A stretch of DNA of 34,596 nucleotides from Clostridiaceae bacterium (GTDB taxonomy: Bacteria > Bacillota > Clostridia > DSM-8532). The stretch lies in assembly GCA_012520615.1 (NCBI GenBank), contig JAAYNX010000177.1, positions 1-34,596 on the forward strand. The letters run 5' to 3'. The position numbers and the translations under genes are program-made. Below, in pieces: positions 18,476-26,853 of this stretch; within the stretch, counting starts at the first letter, position 1, and each line of letters begins with the position of its first letter. Under the pieces are notes generated by a model. That model worked only from the letters and a program-made list of their open reading frames with translations, searched no databases and was not told the origin of the DNA.

Positions 18476-18958
18476 TTACAAAACCTCTTGTGCAGTAATA
18501 ACAGCCGTACAAAAGATACCTTTTCCCTTTCCGAATTCTGTAAGGCCTTCTCCCGAGGTTGCAGTTATTCCTACGCTGCTTATATCTATACCAAGTAAAT
18601 CTGCAATGCTTTGGCGCATAAGCTCGATATAGGGCGCCAGCTTAGGTATTAAAGCTTCTATAGAAATCGATACATGTATAATCTTTTTATTTCCTAGGGT
18701 TGCAAGAGCTTCATTAAGGTATACCTTGCTATCAGTTATTCCTTTTTCCAGGCAGAGTTCATCAGCCCTTCTTCCCAAAATATTTATACATGAGATGCCA
18801 GAAATTGCATTGGTGATGGCATGAAGAACTACATCGGCATCACTATTTCCCTTTAATCCGGGAAAATTGTCAATGACAACACCGCCTAAGACAAGATTCT
18901 TATTATCTTCAGGATCTGTAAATCTGTGACTGTCCTGACCTATAGCCACCCTGAACAA
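18476..18958 (-). CDS. Divergent IspF-like protein with altered active site
   Basis: A 160-residue protein of the IspF (MECDP synthase) fold, which in the MEP isoprenoid pathway cyclises CDP-methylerythritol phosphate. The three zinc ligands are kept: Asp9 and His11 (GQDSHRF) and His46 (VVLHAI). Several otherwise conserved positions are changed. The His of the GHSD motif is Asn38, the Asp after LHAxT is Asn50, the GDIG segment is NILG, the FPDTD loop is gone, and KATTTEKLGFTG reads TATSGEGLTEFG (132-143). Activity as a normal cyclase is therefore doubtful. Of several possible starts, TTG 18958 fits best: the GTGAG site is about 8 nt upstream and the family start MFRVAIG follows. TTG 18967 is the longer alternative. 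It is a single gene upstream of metG with its own promoter. Confidence 0.8.
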   Translation of the reverse strand: MFRVAIGQDSHRFTDPEDNKNLVLGGVVIDNFPGLKGNSDADVVLHAITNAISGISCINILGRRADELCLEKGITDSKVYLNEALATLGNKKIIHVSISIEALIPKLAPYIELMRQSIADLLGIDISSVGITATSGEGLTEFGKGKGIFCTAVITAQEVL

Positions 18959-19008
18959 AAAAATCAACTCACTTTGCAGATTATTTTCGCGATTTTTTTA
19001 TATCCTTT

Positions 19009-19038
19009 AGTATAATAGAATATTTGACATAAATCCAA
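19009..19038 (-). promoter_or_regulatory. Promoter of the IspF-like gene
   Basis: On the minus strand TTGGAT (19033-19038) and TATACT (19009-19014) are 18 nt apart. It lies between the rex terminator and the IspF-like start. Confidence 0.5.
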
Positions 19039-19040
19039 CA

Positions 19041-19081
19041 AAATAAAAAAGGAAGATGGAGATAGCCCCCAAGCTTCCTTT
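19041..19081 (-). terminator. Terminator of rex
   Basis: AAAGGAAG and CTTCCTTT (19048-19055 and 19074-19081) pair around an 18-nt loop, and on the minus strand TTTTTTATTT follows. It lies 21 nt after the rex stop codon. Confidence 0.7.
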
Positions 19082-19102
19082 ATAAGTGAGTAAAAGTGTT
19101 GC

Positions 19103-19738
19103 TCACTCGCCTTTTTCTCGTAACCGGTAACCTAATACCATCAAGCTGTCACTTAAATGAACATTCTCAACCACAATTCCTTCGCCAAGTGATAAATCCG
19201 AAGGAGTAAAGTTCCATATACCTTTAATGCCTAAAGATGTAACCTCTGTTGCGGCCTCAATAATCTTCTTATTGGGTACTGTTAAAATCGCAATATCGAC
19301 TTTGTTATTTGCAACAAACTCGGCTAATTTATCAGTACTATAAACTTCAATACCATTAATTTTTTTTCCGATTTTATCTTCGCTAACATCAAAAATCGCT
19401 AAAATGTCGTATCCTCTTTTTTTAAAGTTTTCATAGTTTGCCAGAGCATTTCCCATGTTTCCCGCTCCGAGGATTATACACGAAAACCTTTTATCTGTGC
19501 CGAGGATTTTGCTTATTTCTTCATAGAGATATTCTACATTGTAGCCATACCCTTGTTGACCAAACCCTCCAAAGCAATTCAGGTCCTGACGGATTTGCGA
19601 TGCGGTAATTTGCATTCTCTCACTTAATTCTTTAGATGAGATACGCTTAATGTCAAGCTTAATAAGATCGGAAAGATAGCGAAAATAACGTGGTAGTCTT
19701 CTTATGACAGCCATTGAGATTTTCTTTTCTTCAATCAT
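19103..19738 (-). CDS. rex: Redox-sensing transcriptional repressor Rex
   Basis: A 211-residue NADH/NAD+-sensing repressor of fermentation and respiration genes. The N-terminal winged helix (about 8-80) includes ITASQIRQDLNCFGGFGQQGYGY. The Rossmann domain has GAGNMG at 91-96, and the conserved IKGIWNFTPSDL and late VHLSDSL segments are present. AGGTAGG precedes ATG 19738. It is a single gene with its own promoter, overlapped by a possible Rex site, and is closed by a terminator. It follows the his operon without an obvious functional link. Confidence 0.95.
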   Translation of the reverse strand: MIEEKKISMAVIRRLPRYFRYLSDLIKLDIKRISSKELSERMQITASQIRQDLNCFGGFGQQGYGYNVEYLYEEISKILGTDKRFSCIILGAGNMGNALANYENFKKRGYDILAIFDVSEDKIGKKINGIEVYSTDKLAEFVANNKVDIAILTVPNKKIIEAATEVTSLGIKGIWNFTPSDLSLGEGIVVENVHLSDSLMVLGYRLREKGE

Positions 19739-19789
19739 TATTACTACCTACCTTACAAATATAAATATGATACCTTATTGCATTCTTTA

Positions 19790-19818
19790 ATTTTATCAAA
19801 TTGTTATTTTTTTGTCAA
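19790..19818 (-). promoter_or_regulatory. Promoter of rex with possible Rex operator
   Basis: On the minus strand TTGACA (19813-19818) and TAAAAT (19790-19795) are 17 nt apart. Overlapping the -35 box, 19801-19818 reads TTGTTATTTTTTTGTCAA, which matches 12 of the 14 fixed positions of the Rex site TTGTTAA-N4-TTAACAA. Negative autoregulation by Rex would be typical, but the site is imperfect. Confidence 0.6.
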
Positions 19819-19873
19819 TTTATAACGAGAATAAAGGTTTCCCCCATATCTCTTAAGTGGCGGATAGAAGTCG

Positions 19874-20635
19874 TCATAACCTTACTGTAACTCCATTATC
19901 CTTTAGATACTCTTTTAAATCTAATATCTTCATCTGTCCAAAGTGAAACAGAGAAGCTGCCAAAACCGCATCTGCTTTACCTTCTATTATGGCATCCTTA
20001 AAGTGCTCATATTCTCCTGCTCCCCCCGATGCAATAACCGGAATTTTAACTGCTTCGGCTACTGCTCTGGTCAGCTCTATATCATAGCCTGACTTGGTGC
20101 CATCCCGATCCATACTGGTAAGCAAAATCTCACCGGCTCCAAGTTTTTCGGCTTCATAAGCCCATTCCACCACATCTCTTCCCGTATTAACCCGGCCTCC
20201 GTTTAAATATACATCCCAGCCCGGCCCGTCTAGGCGTTTCTTTGCATCAATTGCCACTACAACGCATTGGGAACCGAATTTCTGCGCAGCTTCACTAATA
20301 AGTTCAGGTCTTTTAAGCGCGGCAGAGTTAACTCCTATTTTGTCCGCTCCAGCCAGTAATATCTTACGAAAATCCTCGACAGTTCTTACTCCTCCCCCTA
20401 CGGTAAAAGGAATAAATACCTGTTCCGCAACCTTTGAAACCATATCCAGCATAATATCCCGGGATTCCGAAGATGCGGTAATATCGAGAAAAGTAATTTC
20501 GTCGGCACCGGCCTTATCGTATGCAGCAGCGCACTCCACCGGATCTCCGGCATCAATGAGATTTACAAATTGTACACCCTTTACTACCCTGCCTTTATAA
20601 ACATCCAGACAGGGAATTACTCGTTTTGTCAACAT
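19874..20635 (-). CDS. hisF: Imidazole glycerol phosphate synthase cyclase subunit
   Basis: A 253-residue (beta/alpha)8 protein. With HisH it converts PRFAR and ammonia into imidazole glycerol phosphate and AICAR. The catalytic aspartates are Asp11 ([12 protein letters not shown]) and Asp130 (VVAIDAKK). Phosphate loops TVGGGVRT and [11 protein letters not shown] are present. GAGGAG lies 6 nt before the ATG. It is the last gene of the his operon and follows hisA by 28 nt. The hisI and hisE genes that often come next are absent; rex follows. Confidence 0.97.
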   Translation of the reverse strand: MLTKRVIPCLDVYKGRVVKGVQFVNLIDAGDPVECAAAYDKAGADEITFLDITASSESRDIMLDMVSKVAEQVFIPFTVGGGVRTVEDFRKILLAGADKIGVNSAALKRPELISEAAQKFGSQCVVVAIDAKKRLDGPGWDVYLNGGRVNTGRDVVEWAYEAEKLGAGEILLTSMDRDGTKSGYDIELTRAVAEAVKIPVIASGGAGEYEHFKDAIIEGKADAVLAASLFHFGQMKILDLKEYLKDNGVTVRL

Positions 20636-20663
20636 AGACTACTCCTCTTTAGGGTAATATCAG

Positions 20664-21380
20664 CTAATCACTACACAGCATTTCCAATGCTTTTTTTAAA
20701 TCTACATCACCTGTATAAATAGCCTTACCCACAATTACTCCAGCCACTCCTGTTTCTTTTAATTTTCTTATGTCTTTTAATGATGATACTCCACCTGATG
20801 CAATAACCTCCATTTGAACATTTTTAATCATTTCAGTCATTGCTAAAAGATTAGGCCCGGACAACATTCCATCGGTTGCTATATCAGTATAGATTATGGT
20901 TTGTACACCCAGGGATTCCATGTTTACAGCATGTTCTACGGCCTTAACACCGCTTGTTTTTTCCCAGCCCTCAATAGCCACAAAGCCGTCCTTGGCATCA
21001 ATTCCGACAGCAATCCGGTTGCCGTATTTTTTTACGGCATCGCTTACCATTTCAGGATTCTTAACAGCCGAAGTCCCCAGTATTACTCGTGTAACACCAA
21101 GTTCCAAGACAGTTTCAATATCGGCCATTGTTCTAATTCCGCCCCCGGTTTGAATAGGGATGCTAAGTTCTTTAGCAATGCGGCTTATTATTGTGCGGTT
21201 ATTGCTTTCGCCTCTGGCACCGTCTAAATCTACCACATGAAGATATTTAGCCCCCGCATTTTGGAATTGCACCGCCATGCTGACCGGATCGTCGGAAAAA
21301 ATAGTTATATCATCGTATCGCCCTTGAGTTAAGCGGACACACTTGCCGCCACGTATATCAATAGCAGGATATATTATCAT
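20664..21380 (-). CDS. hisA: ProFAR isomerase
   Basis: A 238-residue half-barrel-repeat (beta/alpha)8 enzyme isomerising ProFAR to PRFAR. Asp8 (YPAIDIRGGKCVRL) and Asp170 (YTDIATDGMLSGPN) are the catalytic pair, and two phosphate loops (QTGGGIRT, ASGGVSS) are present. The start codon overlaps the hisH stop in an ATGA arrangement, implying coupled translation. Confidence 0.96.
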   Translation of the reverse strand: MIIYPAIDIRGGKCVRLTQGRYDDITIFSDDPVSMAVQFQNAGAKYLHVVDLDGARGESNNRTIISRIAKELSIPIQTGGGIRTMADIETVLELGVTRVILGTSAVKNPEMVSDAVKKYGNRIAVGIDAKDGFVAIEGWEKTSGVKAVEHAVNMESLGVQTIIYTDIATDGMLSGPNLLAMTEMIKNVQMEVIASGGVSSLKDIRKLKETGVAGVIVGKAIYTGDVDLKKALEMLCSD

Positions 21381-22063
21381 ACTTTACGCACCACCTTTAG
21401 AAAATTATTTATTATGGCTAACCCCACCTTACCGCTTTTTTCGGGATGAAACTGGGTTGCATAAACATTGTCACTTGATATGGCAGCGTCAAAAGAAATT
21501 CCGTATCGGGATGTTGCCGATACAATACTTCTGTTAGATGCCTCCACATAATATGAATGGACAAAGTACAAATATGCTTCCTCATTTTGCTTGCAGTTCG
21601 TAGAAGCAGAATTATCTTGCGAATCGGTAAAGAGCCTCGCAGGAAGATTCTCAAACAATGGGCAAGGTTTGGGAAAGCTAAGATTATTCCATCCCATATG
21701 TGGTATTTTTATACCTATATCGGCAGGGAATTTTTTTACCCGCCCCTTCAATATGCCTAAGCCTTTAGTGTCTAAAAGCCCAGCAGGGTGCTCCTCACTG
21801 TATTCAAACAGTAGTTGAAATCCAAGACAAATACCCAAGAACGGTTTTCCCATATTGATACAAGTTTTTACTACCCTATCCATACCCTTTTCAACAAGGC
21901 TATTCATGCAAGAGTCAAATGCTCCTACCCCGGGAAGCACTACTGCTTCACTTTTAAGGATAGTTGCCTCATCGCTTGTTATCAAGGGGTCTGCTCCTAA
22001 CATTTTAAAGGCATTAGCCACATTTTTTAAGTTCCCAGCATCATAATCTATAATGGCTATCAT
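21377..22063 (-). CDS. hisH: Imidazole glycerol phosphate synthase glutaminase subunit
   Basis: A 228-residue class I glutamine amidotransferase feeding ammonia to HisF. The triad is Cys79 (LGICLGFQ), His206 and Glu208 (QFHPEKSG). The oxyanion-strand PGVGAF motif is at 44-49. Compared with typical HisH there are about 17 extra residues at 143-162, just before YFVHSYYVEA, probably a surface loop. The start overlaps the purC stop (ATGA) and the stop overlaps the hisA start in the same way, so purC, hisH and hisA appear translationally coupled. Confidence 0.95.
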   Translation of the reverse strand: MIAIIDYDAGNLKNVANAFKMLGADPLITSDEATILKSEAVVLPGVGAFDSCMNSLVEKGMDRVVKTCINMGKPFLGICLGFQLLFEYSEEHPAGLLDTKGLGILKGRVKKFPADIGIKIPHMGWNNLSFPKPCPLFENLPARLFTDSQDNSASTNCKQNEEAYLYFVHSYYVEASNRSIVSATSRYGISFDAAISSDNVYATQFHPEKSGKVGLAIINNFLKVVRKV

Positions 22064-22950
22064 GCAGTAAACTTCTTTCCTGTAATTCTCTCGTATGCCT
22101 CGATATATTTTGCCCTTGTTTTTTCAATAACCTCTTGCGGAAGCTTGGGAGCCGGCGGCGTTTTATCCCAGTCCAGAGATTCAAGGTATTCTCTCAAATA
22201 CTGCTTGTCAAAGCTTTTTTGGGCCCTTCCCGGCTCATAATCCGCCAGTTCCCAGAATCTTGATGAGTCAGGAGTGAACATTTCATCGGCAATAACCAGT
22301 TCACCGTCCAACATGCCAAATTCAAACTTAGTATCAGCAAGTATTATTCCTCTGCTTAATGCATATTTTTCTGCTTTTTTATAAAGGGTTATCGATTTTT
22401 CTTTAAGAGTCGAAGCTAATTTCTCACCTATCTGCTTCTTAACATATTCATAGCTTACATTGATATCATGGCCTTCCGAAGCTTTTGTGGATGGAGTGAA
22501 AATAGGTTCGGGAAGTTTATCTGCCTGTTTTAAACCTTCCGGTAGCTTGATTCCGCTGATTTCCCCGGTTGACTTGTAATCCTTCAAGCCTGAACCTTCA
22601 AGGTACCCGCGCACTATACATTCAGCCTCCACCATCTTGACTCTCTTTACAAGCATGGAACGACCCTTTAGCTCCTCTTTGAATTTCGACAATCCCATAG
22701 GATATTCGGACACATCAGTGGTTATCACATGGTTTCCTATGATATCCTTGCAATAATCAAACCAAAACTCGGAAATACCGTTGAGTACGCAGCCCTTATC
22801 GGGTATCAGGTCATCAAATACTACGTCAAATGCTGATATGCGGTCGGTAACTATCATTAACAGCTTATCCGCTCCTACCTCATATACATCTCTTACCTTT
22901 CCTTTTATAAATACAGGTAAATCAATAAAATTTGTGTCCTTAATGAGCAT
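22060..22950 (-). CDS. purC: SAICAR synthetase, long form, inside the his operon
   Basis: A 296-residue enzyme that joins CAIR and aspartate in purine synthesis. Motifs are GKVRDVYE at 16-23, DRISAFDVVFDDLIPDKG, RGYLEGSG, TPSTKASEGHD and ADTKFEFG. The length is that of the longer, Ade1-like form; the common bacterial form is about 235-240 residues. GGAGG precedes the ATG by 8 nt. The stop overlaps the hisH start, so the gene is embedded and coupled in the histidine operon. HisF-HisH releases AICAR, an intermediate two steps downstream of PurC, giving a metabolic reason for co-expression. Whether a second purC lies in a pur operon elsewhere cannot be seen. Confidence 0.94.
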   Translation of the reverse strand: MLIKDTNFIDLPVFIKGKVRDVYEVGADKLLMIVTDRISAFDVVFDDLIPDKGCVLNGISEFWFDYCKDIIGNHVITTDVSEYPMGLSKFKEELKGRSMLVKRVKMVEAECIVRGYLEGSGLKDYKSTGEISGIKLPEGLKQADKLPEPIFTPSTKASEGHDINVSYEYVKKQIGEKLASTLKEKSITLYKKAEKYALSRGIILADTKFEFGMLDGELVIADEMFTPDSSRFWELADYEPGRAQKSFDKQYLREYLESLDWDKTPPAPKLPQEVIEKTRAKYIEAYERITGKKFTA

Positions 22951-23013
22951 TAATGTATCCTCCGTAACTTATTTATAATCATTTAAGATAGTTATCTAAG
23001 AACCAATCAAAAC

Positions 23014-23598
23014 TTACAATAAACCCTTAGTCGACAGAACTCCATCAATTGTCGAATCAATGGTTACTGCCTCTTTTAGAGCTCGGGCAAAGGCTTTAAA
23101 TACGGCTTCTATAATGTGGTGATTATTCTTGCCGTGTATCAGCTTGATATGAAGCGTCATGCCGCTATTAACTGCAAGGGCACGGAAGAACTCTTCAAAC
23201 ATTTCTGTTTCCATTTTACCGACTCTATCGGTTGAAAACGGCACTTCAAAATGCAAAAATGGCCTGTTGGAAAGATCAAGACTTACCAGTGCAAGGGATT
23301 CGTCCATGGGAACATAGCTTGTTCCAAATCTCTTGATGGATTCTCTCTTGCCTAAAGCATCCGAAATCGCCTTGCCCAGCACTATGCCAATGTCCTCGGC
23401 GGTGTGATGCCCATCCACAAATAAGTCTCCCTTACACTCAAGCTTAAGATCAAAACGTCCATGACCTGAAAAAAGGCATAACATGTGATCCAAAAAACCT
23501 AATCCTGTAGAAATTGTGTTTTCTCCTTTTCCATCTAGATTAAGTTTAAGAGAAATCTCTGTTTCTTTGGTTTTTCTGGATAATTCGGCACATCGCAT
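23014..23598 (-). CDS. hisB: Imidazoleglycerol-phosphate dehydratase
   Basis: A 194-residue manganese enzyme removing water from imidazole glycerol phosphate. Both metal-binding histidine motifs are visible: TGLGFLDHML with DGHHTAEDIGI in the first half and GKNNHHIIEAVFKAFARALKEA in the second. It is the monofunctional form, with no histidinol-phosphatase domain. ATG 23598 is chosen because AAAGGAG lies 9 nt upstream, whereas for the ATG at 23604 the spacing would be only 3 nt. The preceding 160-nt gap after hisC is filled by repeat structure. Confidence 0.95.
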   Translation of the reverse strand: MRCAELSRKTKETEISLKLNLDGKGENTISTGLGFLDHMLCLFSGHGRFDLKLECKGDLFVDGHHTAEDIGIVLGKAISDALGKRESIKRFGTSYVPMDESLALVSLDLSNRPFLHFEVPFSTDRVGKMETEMFEEFFRALAVNSGMTLHIKLIHGKNNHHIIEAVFKAFARALKEAVTIDSTIDGVLSTKGLL

Positions 23599-23634
23599 CG
23601 TCATACTCTCCTTTACTTTTCAGGTCTAATTTAA

Positions 23635-23649
23635 CCACCTTCGAGGTGG
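23635..23649. other. Small GC hairpin upstream of hisB
   Basis: CCACCT and AGGTGG enclose TCG, about 37 nt before the hisB start. It shares its second arm with the AGGTGGGG module that also accompanies the repeat copy at 32671-32730. Confidence 0.5.
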
Positions 23650-23748
23650 GGGAAATTATTTATTCTCATTATAATGACATCACCCGTTACCGAAATCAAA
23701 GATTTCGAACGGGTCCCGCGTCATTGAAATTCGTTTATTCTCATTATA
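23643..23748 (-). repeat. Hairpin repeat copy A between hisC and hisB
   Basis: The 60-nt core 23674-23733 is a long imperfect hairpin. ATGAC pairs with GTCAT, ACCCGTT with AACGGGT, and CGAAATC with GATTTCG around AAA. The same core occurs inverted at 32671-32730, matching at 53 of 60 positions. The core is bounded exactly by perfect 15-bp direct repeats TTTATTCTCATTATA (23659-23673 and 23734-23748). To its left, 23643-23673 starts GAGGTGGGG and resembles 32589-32619. The element lies within the his transcript. Confidence 0.85.
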
Positions 23749-23760
23749 GCATTGGCATTA

Positions 23761-24822
23761 TTAACCTGCTATCATCTTCTTAACTTTTTCAACCAATTTC
23801 TCCATATCATCCTGAGTCCCTATTGTGATACGCAGCCAGTCGCAAATCTTAGGGTCTTTAAAATTCCTTATTAAAATACCCTCTTGCCTTAGTTTATATA
23901 ATGCTTCCGGCCCTGGAATGCCGGGGATTCTTATAAACAGGAAATTTGCCTTTGAATCAGTCATTTCAACACCCAAACCAAGCAGTTGTTCTTGTGTCCA
24001 TTGACGAGTTTTTATAATCATCTGTCTGGTTTGATTAAAATACTCGGTGTCACTAAACGCTGCTTCAGCTGCTATTTGGGCGATTCTGTCCAGAGGATAG
24101 GAATTAAAAGAATCTTTTACTCTGGTCAATCCATCTATCAATTCCTTGCAACCCATAGCCAGACCAATTCTTTGACCGGCTAATGCCCGTGATTTTGAAA
24201 GAGTTTGAACAACAATAAGGTTATCATACCGGGAAATCAGAGGTATGCAGGACTCACCACCGAAATCTATATATGCTTCATCCACTATAACAAGAGTGTT
24301 TGGCCGTTTTTTTAGTAATGCCTCAATGGTATCGGGCTGAATATAAATACCGGTAGGAGCGTTAGGGTTAGCAAAAATAATACCCTTCAAGTCCTCAGGG
24401 TATCGTGATAAATCAATAGAAAAATCGTTTTTGACAGGAACCTTTACGCAAGGGATATCAAAAAGCGCTCCATATACCGGATAAAAGCTGTAGGTTATAT
24501 CTGGGAATCCAATTTTTTCGGTGTTATCAAAAAACGCCTTAAAGATAAATGCCAATACCTCATCTGACCCGTTACCCGCAAAGACTTCCTCTTCTGATAT
24601 GCCATAATATTTTGACACCGCTTGTTTTATTATGGCACCCTCGCTGTTTGGATAGAGGCGCAAATCCTCCAAAACAAAGTTTCTTATCCTTTCCATAACC
24701 AAAGGCGAAGGCGGATATGGATTTTCGTTTGTATTAAGCTTAATAAATTCTTTATTATTTGGTTGCTCTCCCGGCACATAGGGAATAAGTTCCCTTGTAT
24801 TGCGACTAAAAAAACGACTCAT
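23761..24822 (-). CDS. hisC: Histidinol-phosphate aminotransferase
   Basis: A 353-residue fold-type I PLP enzyme making histidinol phosphate. The PLP lysine is Lys210 in TLSKSRALAGQR, with Arg218 on the same loop; TNENPYPPSP near 31-40 and NPNAPTG at 152-158 bind substrate and cofactor. GGAGGG precedes the ATG by 6 nt. The start overlaps the hisD stop by one base (TAATG), so translation is coupled. Confidence 0.95.
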   Translation of the reverse strand: MSRFFSRNTRELIPYVPGEQPNNKEFIKLNTNENPYPPSPLVMERIRNFVLEDLRLYPNSEGAIIKQAVSKYYGISEEEVFAGNGSDEVLAFIFKAFFDNTEKIGFPDITYSFYPVYGALFDIPCVKVPVKNDFSIDLSRYPEDLKGIIFANPNAPTGIYIQPDTIEALLKKRPNTLVIVDEAYIDFGGESCIPLISRYDNLIVVQTLSKSRALAGQRIGLAMGCKELIDGLTRVKDSFNSYPLDRIAQIAAEAAFSDTEYFNQTRQMIIKTRQWTQEQLLGLGVEMTDSKANFLFIRIPGIPGPEALYKLRQEGILIRNFKDPKICDWLRITIGTQDDMEKLVEKVKKMIAG

Positions 24823-26168
24823 TATTTACCCTCCGTTCCGGACACGGGGACGGTTATGTTGTCTTTTTTATCTTCCTGCCCGTTTACTCTTATCCGTATT
24901 GCCTGTTCGTGAGCTGTCAGCCCCTCAGACTGAGCAAAGGCAGCCACATCGGAAGCGGCAGATTCAAATGCATCCCGGCTATATGAAATTATGCTTTGAC
25001 GTTTTATAAAATCATACACTCCCAAAGGAGAGAAAAATCTTGCAGTACCTGATGTAGGCAAGGTGTGATTTGGCCCTGCAAAGTAGTCTCCGAGAGGCTC
25101 CGGCGAATAATTTCCCAGAAATATGGCCCCTGCATTTTTAATCTTAGATAATAGGTCAAAAGGATTCTTTGTACATACCTCCAAATGCTCCGGAGCAATA
25201 TTATTGCTGATTTCTACTGCATCTTCAATTGTGTCTGTAACGATGATAGCCCCGTATTTTTCCAGGGATTCAGCCGCGGTTTGTGCTCTAGGAAGCTTTG
25301 ACAATTGTTGCGCCACCTCTTGAGAAACCATTTGAGCAATCTCTTTTGAAGTAGTCAGCAAAATTGATGATGCCAACTTGTCATGCTCTGCCTGTGAAAG
25401 AAGATCAGCCGCCACATAAGCCGGGTTTGCCGTTTCGTCGGCAATAATCAATATCTCACTTGGCCCCGCTATCATATCAATGCCGCAGGTCCCGAAAACC
25501 ATCTTTTTAGCCGTGGCAACATAAATATTGCCCGGCCCCACTATTTTATCCACTTTTGGGATGACATTTGTTCCATAGGCCATGGCAGCAATTGCTTGAG
25601 CTCCCCCAACCATGAATACTCTATCGGCACCGGCAAGCTTTGCACACGCTAGAATCAACGGATCAACCTTTCCTCCCTTAACTGGTGGTGAGCATAGTAT
25701 AATCTCCTCCACACCGGCTACCTTTGCGGGAATTACATCCATCAAAACTGTTGAAGGCAGTGGGGCGCTTCCTGCAGGAGCATATACACCAACTCTGGAA
25801 AGGGGTGTAACCTTCTGTCCTAAAAGGATTCCTGCTTCATTAGTAGTAAACCATGATTTTTCAAGCTGTTTTTCATGAAAATCTTGTATATTGGCCGCAG
25901 CTTTTTCAATAACCTTGAGTAAATTACGGTCAATCGAATTCAAGGCTTCATCCATCTCTTTTTGTGAAACCTCGATAGTATCCAATGTAAGCTCCACTTT
26001 GTCAAACTTTTTACTGTATTCGATAAGAGCCTCATCCTTACGTTCTTTTATATTCCGAATAATTTCAGCGGTAGCCTGTTCGACCTCAATCTGACCTTCC
26101 GGGCTACGCTTATTCAGAGCTTCATACAATAACGCCAGACTATCTTTTCGGTACTCATATATCTTCAT
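24822..26168 (-). CDS. hisD: Histidinol dehydrogenase
   Basis: A 448-residue NAD-dependent zinc enzyme oxidising histidinol to histidine in two steps. Zinc and catalytic residues sit within one residue of the E. coli numbering: Gln259 and His262 (SQAEHDK), Glu327 and His328 (APEHLEV), Asp361 and His420. The last 20 or so residues are a polar tail beyond the usual end and overlap the hisC ribosome site. GAGGT precedes the ATG. It lies 52 nt after hisG. Confidence 0.96.
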   Translation of the reverse strand: MKIYEYRKDSLALLYEALNKRSPEGQIEVEQATAEIIRNIKERKDEALIEYSKKFDKVELTLDTIEVSQKEMDEALNSIDRNLLKVIEKAAANIQDFHEKQLEKSWFTTNEAGILLGQKVTPLSRVGVYAPAGSAPLPSTVLMDVIPAKVAGVEEIILCSPPVKGGKVDPLILACAKLAGADRVFMVGGAQAIAAMAYGTNVIPKVDKIVGPGNIYVATAKKMVFGTCGIDMIAGPSEILIIADETANPAYVAADLLSQAEHDKLASSILLTTSKEIAQMVSQEVAQQLSKLPRAQTAAESLEKYGAIIVTDTIEDAVEISNNIAPEHLEVCTKNPFDLLSKIKNAGAIFLGNYSPEPLGDYFAGPNHTLPTSGTARFFSPLGVYDFIKRQSIISYSRDAFESAASDVAAFAQSEGLTAHEQAIRIRVNGQEDKKDNITVPVSGTEGK

Positions 26169-26220
26169 AATTCAACCTCTATTTGACATCTCATTTATTC
26201 CAAGCAGCAAGGAATATCTC

Positions 26221-26853
26221 TTAGAGTTGTTTTCTTATATCCTCAATAATTCTTGTAATCCGTTGATTCTCCATTTTCATGCTGACACGGTTTACAACCA
26301 TTCTTGCACTTATGTCTGCAATTGTATCTAGCACCACAAGCCCGTTTTCCTTTAATGTTCGTCCGGTTTCAACCAAATCTACAATAACCTCCGAAAGCCC
26401 AACCAATGGTGCCAATTCAATAGAGCCGCTCAGTTTTATTATTTCAACAGACTCGCGCCTTTTATGTCTAAAATATGTTCTAGCCACCTCAGGGTATTTA
26501 GTTGCCACCCGGTTTATTGAAACCAAGTCCATTTTCCCTTCCAGCTCCTTAGGGCCGGCAACACACATTTTACATTTAGCAAATCCAAGATCCAAAACCT
26601 CGTAGAGGTCTCTACCCTCTTCAATGAGGGTATCCTTTCCCACAATACCTATATCGGCGGCGCCATACTCAACATATACAGGAACATCGGCAGGTTTCGC
26701 CAGAAAAAAACGAATTTTATTCTTCTCATCCGATAAAATAAGTTTTCTGGAATTGCTCTTTAATTCTGTGCAGTCAATTCCGGCTCCTTCAAGAAGGCTT
26801 ATGCTAAGATCGGTAAGACGTCCCTTCGATAAAGCAAAAGTTATATATCTCAT
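26221..26853 (-). CDS. hisG: ATP phosphoribosyltransferase, short form
   Basis: A 210-residue short-form HisG (HisG-S) that starts histidine synthesis by joining ATP and PRPP. It lacks the C-terminal regulatory domain of the long form, so it needs HisZ for activity and histidine feedback. ALSKGRL at the N-terminus, [10 protein letters not shown] and the PRPP loop region [18 protein letters not shown] are visible. The start overlaps the hisZ stop (ATGA), coupling the two partner subunits. Confidence 0.96.
   Translation of the reverse strand: MRYITFALSKGRLTDLSISLLEGAGIDCTELKSNSRKLILSDEKNKIRFFLAKPADVPVYVEYGAADIGIVGKDTLIEEGRDLYEVLDLGFAKCKMCVAGPKELEGKMDLVSINRVATKYPEVARTYFRHKRRESVEIIKLSGSIELAPLVGLSEVIVDLVETGRTLKENGLVVLDTIADISARMVVNRVSMKMENQRITRIIEDIRKQL

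Noticed and set aside
23659-23748. Start of a CRISPR array
   Set aside because: Only two 15-bp direct repeats with one 60-nt self-complementary segment between them, no further units, and no cas genes.
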